DNA from: Vicia villosa | Lineage: Eukaryota > Streptophyta > Magnoliopsida > Fabales > Fabaceae | Direction of reading: 5' to 3' | NCBI RefSeq assembly: GCF_029867415.1 | Contig: NC_081180.1 | Span: 143,282,731 to 143,346,730 of the forward strand | Length of the DNA stretch: 64,000 nucleotides | In this document: positions 45,318 through 55,022 of the stretch, piece after piece | Layout: each line of letters starts with the position of its first letter | Position numbering within the stretch: position 1 is the stretch's first letter | Translations under genes and position numbers: made by a program | The notes under the pieces: model-generated | What the model was told of the DNA's origin: nothing | What the model saw: only the letters and a program-made list of their open reading frames with translations | Database searches by the model: none

Positions 45318-48062
45318 CATCTAAAACTCAATTAAAGCTCCAGAAATGATCTACACACCACACCAAGTGCAAATATATGTCTACATCGTGTTAGATATGC
45401 TTAGGTTATGAGACACGAGTCAGTTTTAGTTTGGATGAATCGAGACCTGTAGCGTTCGATTCAAGGAGTTTCAGAGCTTGCAAATGATCTGGATATGTTC
45501 AGTGAAGCTCAAGGAACGTGTTTGAGTGTTTAGTTTGAATGGAAAGTGACTTAAATTTGGAATTCGAATTTCAAAATTCTTTGAATATTTTGAGAGATTA
45601 CAAGTGTGTTACAAGCAAGAGTTTTGCTCTCTATCTCTGTCTCTATTTGTTACTGAAGTGCTATAGCCTATTTATAAGCATTAGAGTGCTTAGAAACTAA
45701 GCCAAAAGCATTGATGAGTTTTTTTGGAATCTTGACTTTTTCAACATTGGTAGCTTTGTCTTTAAGCCACCATGGCTTGATTTTCTTCTTCTCCTCTGCT
45801 GTACTTTGCTTTGGGACAGAGTTGAATGAGTCTTGCTTGGAATACAAGCTATTCTTTATCCATTTCATTTTCTTTTTAATTTTAATCTTAAAATAAGATA
45901 AAATTATGCCAAAAATAGATAAAAAATGATGTGGGCTTAGTCTTGGTCGTGGGAGGCCCATATCATCATGGAAATGATGTTTGAATGCTGAAAACTTGGC
46001 CCCATTTGGAAAAAATGCAATTTTGAACAATGTTGGTTTCATGCATTTTCCAAAATTTATCCAACTTTAACAAGGTGTAAATCCCTCAATTTTTGTCATA
46101 TGAAGGAGATCTTGCACTTTTTGGAAACCTCAAAGAGTCCTCTAACCAATGCCTTTGGTCTCATGTCAAAATGATTTTTGAAGCTCCTTGTGTGTCCTTT
46201 TGAAAAAAGTGTCTTTTTGTTGACTTTGAAAATGACCTGTAATGTCTTTGATCATATTTTTCAAATGGTGAATCCAATGACCATGGGATCAATTGCATTT
46301 GAAAGATAATTGAATTTCCTTCAAAACAAGCTTTGGTTTGAATTTTTTGGATGAAGGATGAGAGAGTTATGATCAGTCAAAGTTGAGTTGACTTTTCAGG
46401 CAAAAACCCTAATTTTGAATCTTAGGGTTTTGTTGATTTTTGATCTTTCCTTGATGAATTATGATCATCCAATGATCAAATGATGAATCCTTTGACAAAA
46501 TATGGACTTTGACAAAAAAATTCATTTTTGACTGTCTGTTGACTTTTTTGGTCAAACGGGTCGTCTGTTGACTGTTTGAGCTGCTGACGGTGCGTCTGAG
46601 TGAATTTGAAGTTTGAAAATTTGTATGATGGTACTTTGAGATATATGGATGTGTATGAAATCCATTTGAGCTCTCAAAACTTGTTGCTCCTGTAAAAACA
46701 AGAAAAACCCTGATTAGGGACTGTTTGTGTAGGAGATAGTTAAGCGTACCTGATTTTTGTGCAGTGTTGAGTCTCTGCTAATCATGTGATATTCAGAAGA
46801 CTTCTTGAACAAAAATCTTGGAATTTTGAATTGTGAAAGATTGATTTGATTGATGGTACAAAACACTGAGAATTGTACTGCCAGCAGTTTGGCTGTCAAC
46901 TGACTGTTCAGGTATTGATGTAGCAGTTAGAGTGAAAAATCAACAGTCAAAGTTAATTTTCTTTTTTGTTGTTTTTGTTTTATGTTTTATGAGAAAGATG
47001 AAAGTTTATTTACATGACTTGTTAAAAACACAGACATAATAAATAACTAATATTTACGGTATGCGGGCAAAATTACCGATAATAACCCTGAAAATCATTT
47101 AATGCACAGAAATAGGAATATTTGACTGGCAGAAAACACACAAAATATTATCTTAGTAATTAAGCAATATTATGACAAATAGTACAACATTTAATACTGA
47201 CAGTACAAATATCACATACTATATTGAACAGTACGACGAATAAACGGTACATTTAAGAAATAAGAAATACGGCAAATTTTAAGAATGACGATTAATGACC
47301 CATGCTATGAACAATAACATGTAGATGATTGGGAGTGCAACCATTGCAGGTCCACACTCTTCAGGACTATGCAGGCAGAAGAAAGTCATGATCACCGTAG
47401 CAATGGTGATGACTGTAAGAAACAGTGTCTCTATCCACTTTGCCATTCTTGTCAGGGAAGAAGAGAAAATAGATATGAGATAGGAATTTGAAAGATGAGT
47501 TGGAATTTGATGTGAGATTTTATGGAAGAAAATGAGAGGTATTTATAGAATGGAAAGAAGGAAAGAGACGTTGGGGAATGATGTGATTCCGTACAAAAGG
47601 AAAGTTTGAGTGGAAGTAAGATTTGAAAGAAAGTGTATGATAGTGTTGGAAAAAGGAGAGATTTGATTTTTGAAAAAGAGATTTGAAAAGATTTTTGCAA
47701 ATAATGGAATATAGTACAAAAATTAGTGGGAAACAAAAGATAATAATAATCTACTTGTTACCAGTACAGTCTGAGTTTCCTGATTCTGCGCCTGCAAAAA
47801 GATTTAACTCTGTACCAATTGTGTCAGTACTATTTATCTGTAAATAAATAAATAGTATGTGTGAAGTAATAAACAGTATTTGGCGTTTGCGTAAGAATAA
47901 ATTCAACTGCAAGCCAAATTACTGTATAAGAAAAATTCTAAAAACTAAGTATTTCATATGTCAGGATATTTGTTGAAATAAAAATCCATGATTATATGAG
48001 ACCCTTAATTTTTAGATTGGAGTTTTCTTGAAAAATATGTGGGCAAATTTTGGGGTATAACA
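45318..48062 (-). repeat. Ogre-like LTR (family B), truncated by gap
   Basis: On the minus strand the LTR starts at 48062 with TGTTATACCCCAAAATTTG and runs left to the gap. 45318-46850 is about 99.5% identical by eye to 62467-64000. No PPT precedes 48062 (flank AATTATATTAAGTGAC), so this edge looks like the outer 5' edge of an insertion. The reading frames in it, including the two identical 124-residue ones, are probably not genes: they fall inside LTR sequence. Confidence 0.8.
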
Positions 48063-48707
48063 GTCACTTAATATAATTAGATGTGACAGAATTATGAAAT
48101 CAATCATAGTCTTTATACTAAAAGTAATATAAAGAATTTTAGTTGGAGTAAAAATATATCCAAATGGTTGCACTGAGAAGATAGAAATTGATTGGGTTAC
48201 AAATGAATAGGGGTATTTGAAATTTGAGTTGACGTGTCGCAATATCAAACATGATCTTCCCCAACACATTCTTTTTAGCTTTAGTTGCAACTTTGTCTGT
48301 CACCATAAACAACATCTATAATATAAGAAAATTTATTGTTCTGATCTAAATTAATATTTTTGGGGCAAATAATGTCTTTTGCTGATTTCTTTCAACCATA
48401 TACTAATATTTTTAGTGGGCCAACAACAACATAAAGTAGATTAAATATACTTCATTTCCCTTGCCCATTATTATGATTTACTTTTTAGCAGACCACTTTT
48501 CTCCTCTTCACGACAAAAACCTGCGCCAAAGCCTAGAATTATGGTCACATGTACACGCTACTTCATCTATTGTCTTTTCATTTCCATTTTTCCTTACATC
48601 TTTTGGCTTTCATCTCTCTACTCATTCTTCAACCTCTGTTTCTTCTTTGTTGAACCAAGGCATAACCCACAACTCTTCCAAACTCTGAATTAGTTTTCCA
48701 CTTCAAC
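48063..48707. other. Spacer / possible 5' region of the captured-gene cluster
   Basis: No coding region recognised. Pyrimidine-rich tracts at 48495-48690 resemble a plant 5' leader before the ATG at 48709. Confidence 0.3.
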
Positions 48708-48850
48708 ATGACAAGACCTTTTGAGGAAGTGAAAGACATCAATGAAACAAAGGAACTCTGGAAGATAGTCGTCAAAATCCATCACAATGGACACTTGTAT
48801 TCAAGAGTAAATAGATCTTTGAGATGATACTGGTGGATAAATAGGTGAGT
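48708..48850 (+). pseudogene. RPA1-like OB-fold (DUF223) exon fragment
   Basis: ATG at 48709 gives MTRPFEEVKDINETKELWKI followed by VVKIHHNG, then in a second frame FEMILVDK. This is the N terminus of plant replication protein A 70-kDa-like OB-fold proteins (usual M-x-R-x-[FY]-D-x-[IV]-x-D-[IV]-N-x-[ST]-K-E-x-W-x-[IL]-x-V-R-[IV]). The frame breaks after about 30 residues and stops follow. RPA-like proteins are widespread host genes and are also carried by plant Helitrons. Confidence 0.6.
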
Positions 48851-49069
48851 TTATGGTCTTGGGTTTTTTGACTTGAATCTTTGGGATGACAATAGTTAGA
48901 TTTAAGGTTATTTTACAAAGTTGCAGATAATGGTTTTTGTCGTTGATGTTGGGTTGTCAGTTTTAAGTTTTAGAAAAAATTTTCAAACTTCCACATGTTC
49001 GCAGCTGAACTAGACTGATTTTAATGTGAGCATTTTTCTGTGAAGTAGCAGGTCTTGAATGGCATACAT

Positions 49070-49950
49070 TAGGTCGCCGTGTTTGCGGGTGGCGTTGATA
49101 CATCTGCAACTGAAACTAAAGGAATTGTTCTCATTCATTCATTTGCGGGTGGCGTTAATTTTCTGTTGAGGAATTTAAGAACGACAACAATTGGAGGGGA
49201 CAAGGGAGAAGGAGATGGTAGGGGAAGGGAAGGGGGCAGTGCTTGGTGAGGGAGAGCAAGAGGTTCAAAGCTGGTATAAGTGGAAGAAAAAATGAAAAGA
49301 AAAATCATGAAAATAGAGGCACTAATAATTAGATCTAATTGACTGCTGTCTAAAACTGTCATTGGTAGAGCTTTTGTTTGGAAATTATTTTAGTATTTTA
49401 ATTTAAACTATAACACTATGACAAGAACTATTTTATTCATTCTGATAATGTTATTATTTGATGGACATGATTTTCCTTTTGTAGTTCATGGATTATTTAC
49501 TTTTGTTTTTTAACAAGTACGGTTACTTCTGTGCTTAATGCTCTTAATTTTGAGTTTTTGGTTTCTATAGCTAGAGAATTATTCAAAAATTGAAGAGGCT
49601 AAATAGGGGAGCTCATCAAGGCTGTAGTTGATTCTGGTGCCAAAGTGGTTGTAAGCAGAGGGGCAGTAGGAGAGATGGCTTTACATTTTTGAGAGCGTTA
49701 TAAGTGAGTGAATTTTCTTGTAATTTGGTACTTTTTAATTGCCTCATGATACCTGTACATAAAAAAAATGAACTATGAAATCATCATTTTCAATTTGAAT
49801 TTTGAATTCATGCTATGAGGCTATGTGTGTTGGTGTGTGGTTTTCTTACCCAAAATTCGTGCTTCCAGGCTTATGGTTCTGAAAATTAGTTCTAAGTTTG
49901 AATTCCGTCGATTTTGCCGTACAACCGGTGATGTTGCTATGTTGTGTTTT
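49070..49950 (+). pseudogene. CCT8 (TCP-1 theta) exon fragments
   Basis: Three exon-like pieces in order. 49073-49135: VAVFAGGVDTSATETKGIVL. 49568-49700: LENYSKIEEAK, GELIKAVVDSGAKVVVS and GAVGEMALHF, then a stop and ERYK. 49868-49945: LMVLKISSKFEFRRFCRTTG then VAML. They match, from memory, consecutive parts of the chaperonin subunit CCT theta, a component of the cytosolic actin/tubulin-folding ring. Splice-like borders (acceptors TATAG and CCAG, donor GTGAGT) are kept, so the source was genomic DNA, not mRNA. Stops and missing parts make it non-functional. Confidence 0.78.
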
Positions 49951-50016
49951 TTTTAATCTTCCACTTTTTAGAAAATCTTCTTTAATTGTACCTTCCTAAT
50001 TTATTTATGCAGGTTG

Positions 50017-50293
50017 GCATTTTTGGCAGAGGTCGGTTATAATGTCGTTTGCGCCCAAGCTATTTCCTTTTATGGTGTAAGCCATCTAACTGGTTTTGTT
50101 AGCTGTCTACTGTCATGAAATATCTTTTAATCGTTTTGCTTAAGAGGGTGAGCACACTATCTTAATCGAGATTTAACAATTATTAGTTTCAAAGACTTTC
50201 ATCCCCTGAAAAGTCTAACTCTATTGAAAGAGGGATGATGTTAGATGACACATTCTTTGTTTCTTATGCGCCACGTGATAGTGGAATTAAGGT
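50017..50293 (+). other. Exon-like pieces between CCT8 and Cpn60 fragments
   Basis: 50013-50076 is bordered by TGCAG and GTGTAAG and reads LAFLAEVGYNVVCAQAISFY, which I do not recognise. The end of the second piece (about 50270-50293, SGIK then GTGAGT) fits the exon border before CAIKAPGFGEN in Cpn60 genes. Confidence 0.35.
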
Positions 50294-50631
50294 GAGTTGC
50301 ATAATTTTCTTTGACATCTACTCTATTGTTTCGTTCTTTTTGACACATTACAAATGCTTACACAACTTAACTATCCCTTGAGACCTAAGTGCGTTTGTAA
50401 AACACAGCAGATCTTCATCAATATTTTTGGTTTCGTACACTTTTCTGCATATCTTCATCATTTTTATGTTTCTGAATACTTCGAATAATATATCATTTGC
50501 AGATTTTGTGTTTTTCTTTAAAAATCAAAACATCTTCTTCGCTGAGAGCTAACTGGTTTTGTAAAACGCTGGTTTTTCTGATTTTTTTTTTTTGTTTTTC
50601 TTACTTTTTGTGTTCCATTTGAACTATTTCA

Positions 50632-50875
50632 GGCATGTGCAATCAAAGCCCCTGGTTTTGGTGAAAACTGAAAGTCTGGTCTCTAGGATCATGCAGTTCT
50701 TACAGGAGGCCAAGTAAGTTATCTGTTAGCAACTAAACTATTGCTATGTTTTAGTCTAATCTATTAAACACACGTGAGTGATACGTTTTTCTCATTCAGC
50801 TTATCACAGAAGAGCTTGGCTTGATTCTTGAAAAAGTCGATCTTGAAGTGTTTGGCTCTTGCAAAAAGTTAATGG
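50632..50875 (+). pseudogene. Cpn60 (HSP60, group I chaperonin) exon fragments
   Basis: 50634-50713 reads ACAIKAPGFGEN, stop, KSGL, stop, DHAVLTGGQ. After an intron-like stretch ending CATTCAG, 50800-50871 reads LITEELGLILEKVDLEVFGS then CKK. This is the highly conserved apical/intermediate segment of mitochondrial-type Cpn60 (KAPGFGENRKxxLxDxAVLTGGQ...ITEELGxxLE). Introns are retained; two stops and absent flanking exons show it is a fragment. It is a different chaperonin class from the CCT8 pieces just upstream. Confidence 0.82.
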
Positions 50876-51049
50876 TTATCTTATTATTGTACCATTTGAA
50901 TGCACAGTTGAGTTTTGGTAGTCTTTCTTGGTTAATATTCTTTGTTGCTTAGTTTTGATAAAAGATGCAGCCTGACTTAAAGATGACACACTTTAAAGAA
51001 TTCTTTTCTATTTTTGTTACCCTGAGTTGATTTATTAATGTGACTTACT

Positions 51050-51490
51050 GGAGATGTGTTGGTTTATTGAAATCCAGATTTACATTTTGGGGACATTCAC
51101 ATAACGCAGACCAAACATGTGGATGGGTTAGAATCTTATGTTGGCCATGGCAAATATGCAATTTTTTCCCATGTGCATGTGTTGGACCTCGCTCTGTAGC
51201 ATATGAGATAGCTGGAGGTTATTTTGACGGTGACATGTACTGGGTGTCAAAACATCCTCAGATTTCTATTTCAGTTTTAAAGCCTTTGTTATGTTTTTAT
51301 TTGCTTTATTATTAACATTGAACGAATTGTGCTTTGTGTTTTACCATCATATCTTTTTGTGTTTTACTATCATACATATAGCTGGAATACATGATTAATA
51401 ATTGTTTTATCTTTTGAAATGTTTCAGCTTTGCAATATTTCAAGAAGAGTGACCCTTATAATGTATCGTATCATGTAGATGGTTCTTGAC
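51050..51490 (+). pseudogene. RNA-dependent RNA polymerase (RDR3/4/5-type) fragment
   Basis: 51086-51195 reads FGDIHITQTKHVDGLESYVG then GKYAIF. After a frameshift, 51180-51260 reads CVGPRSVAYEIAGGYFDGDM then YWVSKHPQ. A further piece at 51429-51465 reads LQYFKKSDP. The order GDIH, AIF, EIAGGxFDGDMY, NPQLL, YFxxS fits plant RDRs of the gamma clade, whose catalytic loop is DFDGD; here the first Asp is Tyr (YFDGD). RDRs copy RNA into double-stranded RNA. The frameshift, stop and missing Asp rule out activity. Confidence 0.75.
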
Positions 51491-52824
51491 CATGTAAGTG
51501 ATACAAAAAAGATGGCGTGGAATAAAAAACAACAATTTTTCCACTTGTTAGAAATAACTTCAACTTTTAACTCTACTTCATGATAAAAACTTTAAAAATA
51601 AAATTGGATCAGTAATTTACTTAGTACATCCTTAAAAATGTGATCAAGATGGCAACAATGAAAATGATGATTTTACATGAAGTGGTTCCTTTATTAAAGA
51701 AAATATAAGGGAAAAGAAAGCTCTATTTAAGAAATTTTAAGAGAAAAGAACTAAACTTTGTGCAATCTTTTAGATTTAGCATGATAGACAAAGTTAAGAT
51801 CCAAAAGTCAAATAACATTAGCTATGCGGATAAATTAATAAAATGAATAACTTTGCACAGAACAAGTTCCCTCCATCAATTAATCACTTAACTTAACTAT
51901 TGCTGGCCAATTGATATCACATTTTTAACCTCTTGGGCTTAACAATCTTTTTCTCAGCAGGTTTTCGTTCTTCCACGGCAGGAGCTTGTGCGATAGACTC
52001 AGATTATAAATCTCGATAGTCTTTTAAAATACACAACTTTTTAGCATTTTTAGCATCAGATTATATTAATAGGATTCAGTTTCAATATAAAATATACAAG
52101 AACTGAACTAAAGAGTAGACTCGCAAATAGGGTCCAATTGGCCAAAAGACTTTTCAGTTACGAAACTATAAGAAAATCTTAAGACAGAAACAGAATTAGA
52201 CACTACCTCCTAGTTAGTTTCAAGAGGTGAGTTTTAGTTAGAAAAACAACAGAAGGCCTAACTATGTTGATTTGGTTCTCATACCATAATGATACAAAAA
52301 CAGAAAATAGATATCTAGGTAGTTTGGTTCAAGTTCATCAATTGCATAGTTTGGTTCAATTCTTCAACCAGAGCAATAGGAAGTAGAATAAGACCTTGGC
52401 TTTCAAGTAGCTGACTTGTTGCTTCTGATTGCTCTTCAACTAGTTTTCCCATTATCTCTTCAAGAGGCTCATTCAGCATTTGATCCTTGATATAATGCTT
52501 ATATTATAACCCTGTAATAAATAAATCAAAAAATCAAACTCTACTGTTAATGAATTTGACAGCATGCTATAAGAAGTTATTTGCTTGGACTTGAATTTGG
52601 TCAAGAACATGATTTCCGAGGTGTACCTCATGAAAAACTAGTGATATAGCATTTGAGTCATTTTGCAATTTACTTCCACTTAGATCCCGCAGAGGAACAA
52701 TTTCCTTAGCTATTGTAGAATTTCTATTTGCAATTGATGATAAGTTGGTATTCATTAATCGAATTGAACAAAAAATCTTATTGAGAAGACCTGAATAAAT
52801 CAATTTTATGCCCATGAAGTTAGT
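51491..52824 (-). other. Unrecognised exon-like pieces downstream of the PPR gene
   Basis: On the minus strand, 52815-52567 is open (from MGIKLIYSGL), 52490-52325 reads MLNEPLEEIMGKLVEEQSEA, and 52000-51925 reads AQAPAVEERKPAEKKIVKPK ending RLKM and a stop. These have protein-like composition but I do not recognise a family. They could be 3' untranslated DNA of the PPR gene or exons of another broken gene. Confidence 0.3.
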
Positions 52825-54543
52825 TCATTCTGATACTGCAAGCTCTTTGTGCGCATCAATCGCACGAAACGTTCTGCTCAAATGTTTGAATGAATATTTC
52901 GAAATAGCATCCATATTAACAAGTGAGTTAGCCAACTCCATCGCGTCATTTCGCCATCCTCCAAAACCAATCCCTTGAATCAACGTTGTGTAGGTTGTTT
53001 CATTTGGCAAGCATCCTCTCTGATTCATAGCAGCAAGCACCTCAATAGCATCTATGACTCTTTGCACCTTGCACAATCCAAGAATAACAGCATTGTAACT
53101 AATAACAGTAGGCTGAAACTCGCGACTCTCCATCATGTCAACCAGCAACTCAATTGCTTGATCCACCAACCCATCTTTGCACAAGCAAGAAATAAGTGAA
53201 TTATAGGTGAACTCATCAGGATCAATGTCTTTGCTTAACATCTCCAGAATCATCCGTAACGCTCTAATTTTATTGCCGCTGCTCCACAATGCACCAAACA
53301 AGATATTATAAGAACTTGCATTTGGAGGATAACCCACTTCACTGAGCTTCTCAAAGATGTCCAAAGCCTCGGCAGCATGTCCATTCTTACACAGAGAAGC
53401 CAAGACTGGGATATAGCAAAGAATATCAGACAAATGACCATCTGATATCATGTTATCCAAATACTCTATAGCCAAATTCACTTTTCCTTCTTTGCAAAAT
53501 GCAGAAATCAATGGATGATAACTATAAGCATCAGGAGCCAAACCTCTCTTCTTCATACTCTTGAACACATTCTCGGCCTCGTAAATTTTACCATCACGAC
53601 AAAGCGAACTAATCAATGTGCTGTATGTCACAGAACTGGGCTCACAACCTTTATCCAGCATAACTGACGTCAAATTCTTCCCAGCTTCCCATTTCCCCTC
53701 ATTCAAAAGACTCTTCAACAGAATATTATAAGCACTCACACCAGCAGCACAACCCTTACCACTTATACTACTAAGATACTCAAAAGCTCTATCCAACATC
53801 CCTTCTCTACACATACCATTAACAAAAACACTGTAAGTATACTCATCAGGTCGAAGCCCTCTCGATAACATCTCATCCAAAAGCTTCATGGCTTCATCAA
53901 TACCATCTTGGATAATAGTTGCTTCAATCAAAATATTATAAGTTATAACATCTGGCTTACAATTATCTTTCAACATCTGATCCATAACCCTTAAAGCCAA
54001 ATCCAGTTTACCCCTCCGACAAAGATTCCCAATAAGAATAGTATAAGTAACAACATTAGGTAAAACGCCTCTCTTTCTCATTCTATCAAACACCTTATTG
54101 GCATCATCAACTCTACCAGCTTTACAAAACCCGTTTATAACAGCATTATAAGCAAAAGCATTAGGCTCACCGTGCTTCTCCAAAATCTCCATAACCTGAA
54201 TAGCTTTCTCGATTTTCTTAGAATTGAAAAAACCCTTGATCAATTTTGTGCAAAAAATAACATCAGGTTCATAGCCCCTATTAACCTTTTGCTGAAGTAA
54301 GTAGAGAGACTCATCGTACTTTTTCGTGAAATTTTGATCAAGTTTTGGCCTGATTTGTGGTTGGTTGATTCTTGTTCTTGGGTTGTTGTTGGTGTTACCA
54401 TGGTTTAGAAATGGGGTTGAGGAAGTGACGAATGAATGGCGGTTTGGGTGGTTTCTGAAATTGAGAGTGTGTGACAAGAATTCAGTTGAAAATGTTGTCA
54501 TTGATAAGGACGATGATGTTGTGGGCTGTAGTTGGAGATTCAT
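52825..54543 (-). CDS. Pentatricopeptide repeat protein, likely chloroplast or mitochondrial
   Basis: An intact single-exon frame of 572 residues. The frame extends ten codons further but only to a GTG, so the start is the ATG at 54541-54543 (MNLQLQPTTSS). Residues 1-90 are rich in Ser, Thr and Asn with few acidic residues, as in an organelle transit peptide. From about residue 93 there are 13 tandem 35-residue P-type PPR repeats (pattern P-x-x-x-T-Y-N-x-L-I-x-x-x-C-x-x-G-x-x-x-x-A), e.g. PNVVTYTILIGNLCRRGKLD and PDEFTYNSLISCLCKDGLVD, ending near residue 547; no E/DYW editing tail. P-type PPRs bind single-stranded organelle RNA and stabilise, process or help translate it. It closely resembles, from memory, Arabidopsis At3g04760. 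It is the only clearly intact host gene in the window. Confidence 0.95.
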   Translation of the reverse strand: MNLQLQPTTSSSLSMTTFSTEFLSHTLNFRNHPNRHSFVTSSTPFLNHGNTNNNPRTRINQPQIRPKLDQNFTKKYDESLYLLQQKVNRGYEPDVIFCTKLIKGFFNSKKIEKAIQVMEILEKHGEPNAFAYNAVINGFCKAGRVDDANKVFDRMRKRGVLPNVVTYTILIGNLCRRGKLDLALRVMDQMLKDNCKPDVITYNILIEATIIQDGIDEAMKLLDEMLSRGLRPDEYTYSVFVNGMCREGMLDRAFEYLSSISGKGCAAGVSAYNILLKSLLNEGKWEAGKNLTSVMLDKGCEPSSVTYSTLISSLCRDGKIYEAENVFKSMKKRGLAPDAYSYHPLISAFCKEGKVNLAIEYLDNMISDGHLSDILCYIPVLASLCKNGHAAEALDIFEKLSEVGYPPNASSYNILFGALWSSGNKIRALRMILEMLSKDIDPDEFTYNSLISCLCKDGLVDQAIELLVDMMESREFQPTVISYNAVILGLCKVQRVIDAIEVLAAMNQRGCLPNETTYTTLIQGIGFGGWRNDAMELANSLVNMDAISKYSFKHLSRTFRAIDAHKELAVSE

Positions 54544-54786
54544 GGGTTGAGTTTGGAGAGAATGTAGTATCACAGAATGGATAAGGGAAACTCAGCTTGA
54601 AACCAACACAAATCAATTCAGACCTTAATAATGGAGTAGTTTATTTTATTTTATTTTTCCATTTTGATTTTTTCCTAACCATATCCCTACCATAATTAGG
54701 TTTTTTTTTTTTACAATTTCTCAATGCAGCCAAATCCTAATAGACCTCTTATGCACCAAGCAAAATTTTATTTTTGTCATCAATTT
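54544..54786 (-). promoter_or_regulatory. 5' flank of the PPR gene
   Basis: AT-rich; no confident TATA box or other element. A T-rich tract lies at 54703-54712. Confidence 0.3.
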
Positions 54787-54892
54787 CTGGAGATGTAGAT
54801 CTACGAAAGCCAATGATTTCAGTTGAGGAAGTTTTCCGTGGATGCATCTACGGAACGTGGTGAAAATAGAGTGTTTCGTATATCTACGGAAC
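54787..54892. repeat. Palindromes on the left side of the PMD element
   Basis: CCGTGGATGCATCTACGG (54836-54853) and two weaker copies at 54787 and 54874. They share the core GATGCATC with the MULE palindromes at 39800 and 43045. Confidence 0.75.
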
Positions 54893-55022
54893 AGTCTGCT
54901 ATATTTTCAAATCATGTTGATTTCACTCCAAAACTCAATTTTTATTGCAAAAATGTAAAATTAAAGTAATACATTTTAAAGACAATAATAGGTAGACCAA
55001 AAAACATACATCGGCAGTCATA

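Noticed and set aside
45668..46042. 124-residue open frame, present twice (also 62818-63192)
   Set aside because: Both copies lie inside the same Ogre-like LTR; identity reflects repeat copies, not a conserved gene.
48400..51600. Defined Helitron ends around the captured-gene cluster
   Set aside because: I found no convincing TC start or hairpin plus CTRR end, so the carrier type stays open.
54544..54573. Ten extra N-terminal codons for the PPR protein
   Set aside because: They require a GTG start; the first ATG is at 54543.
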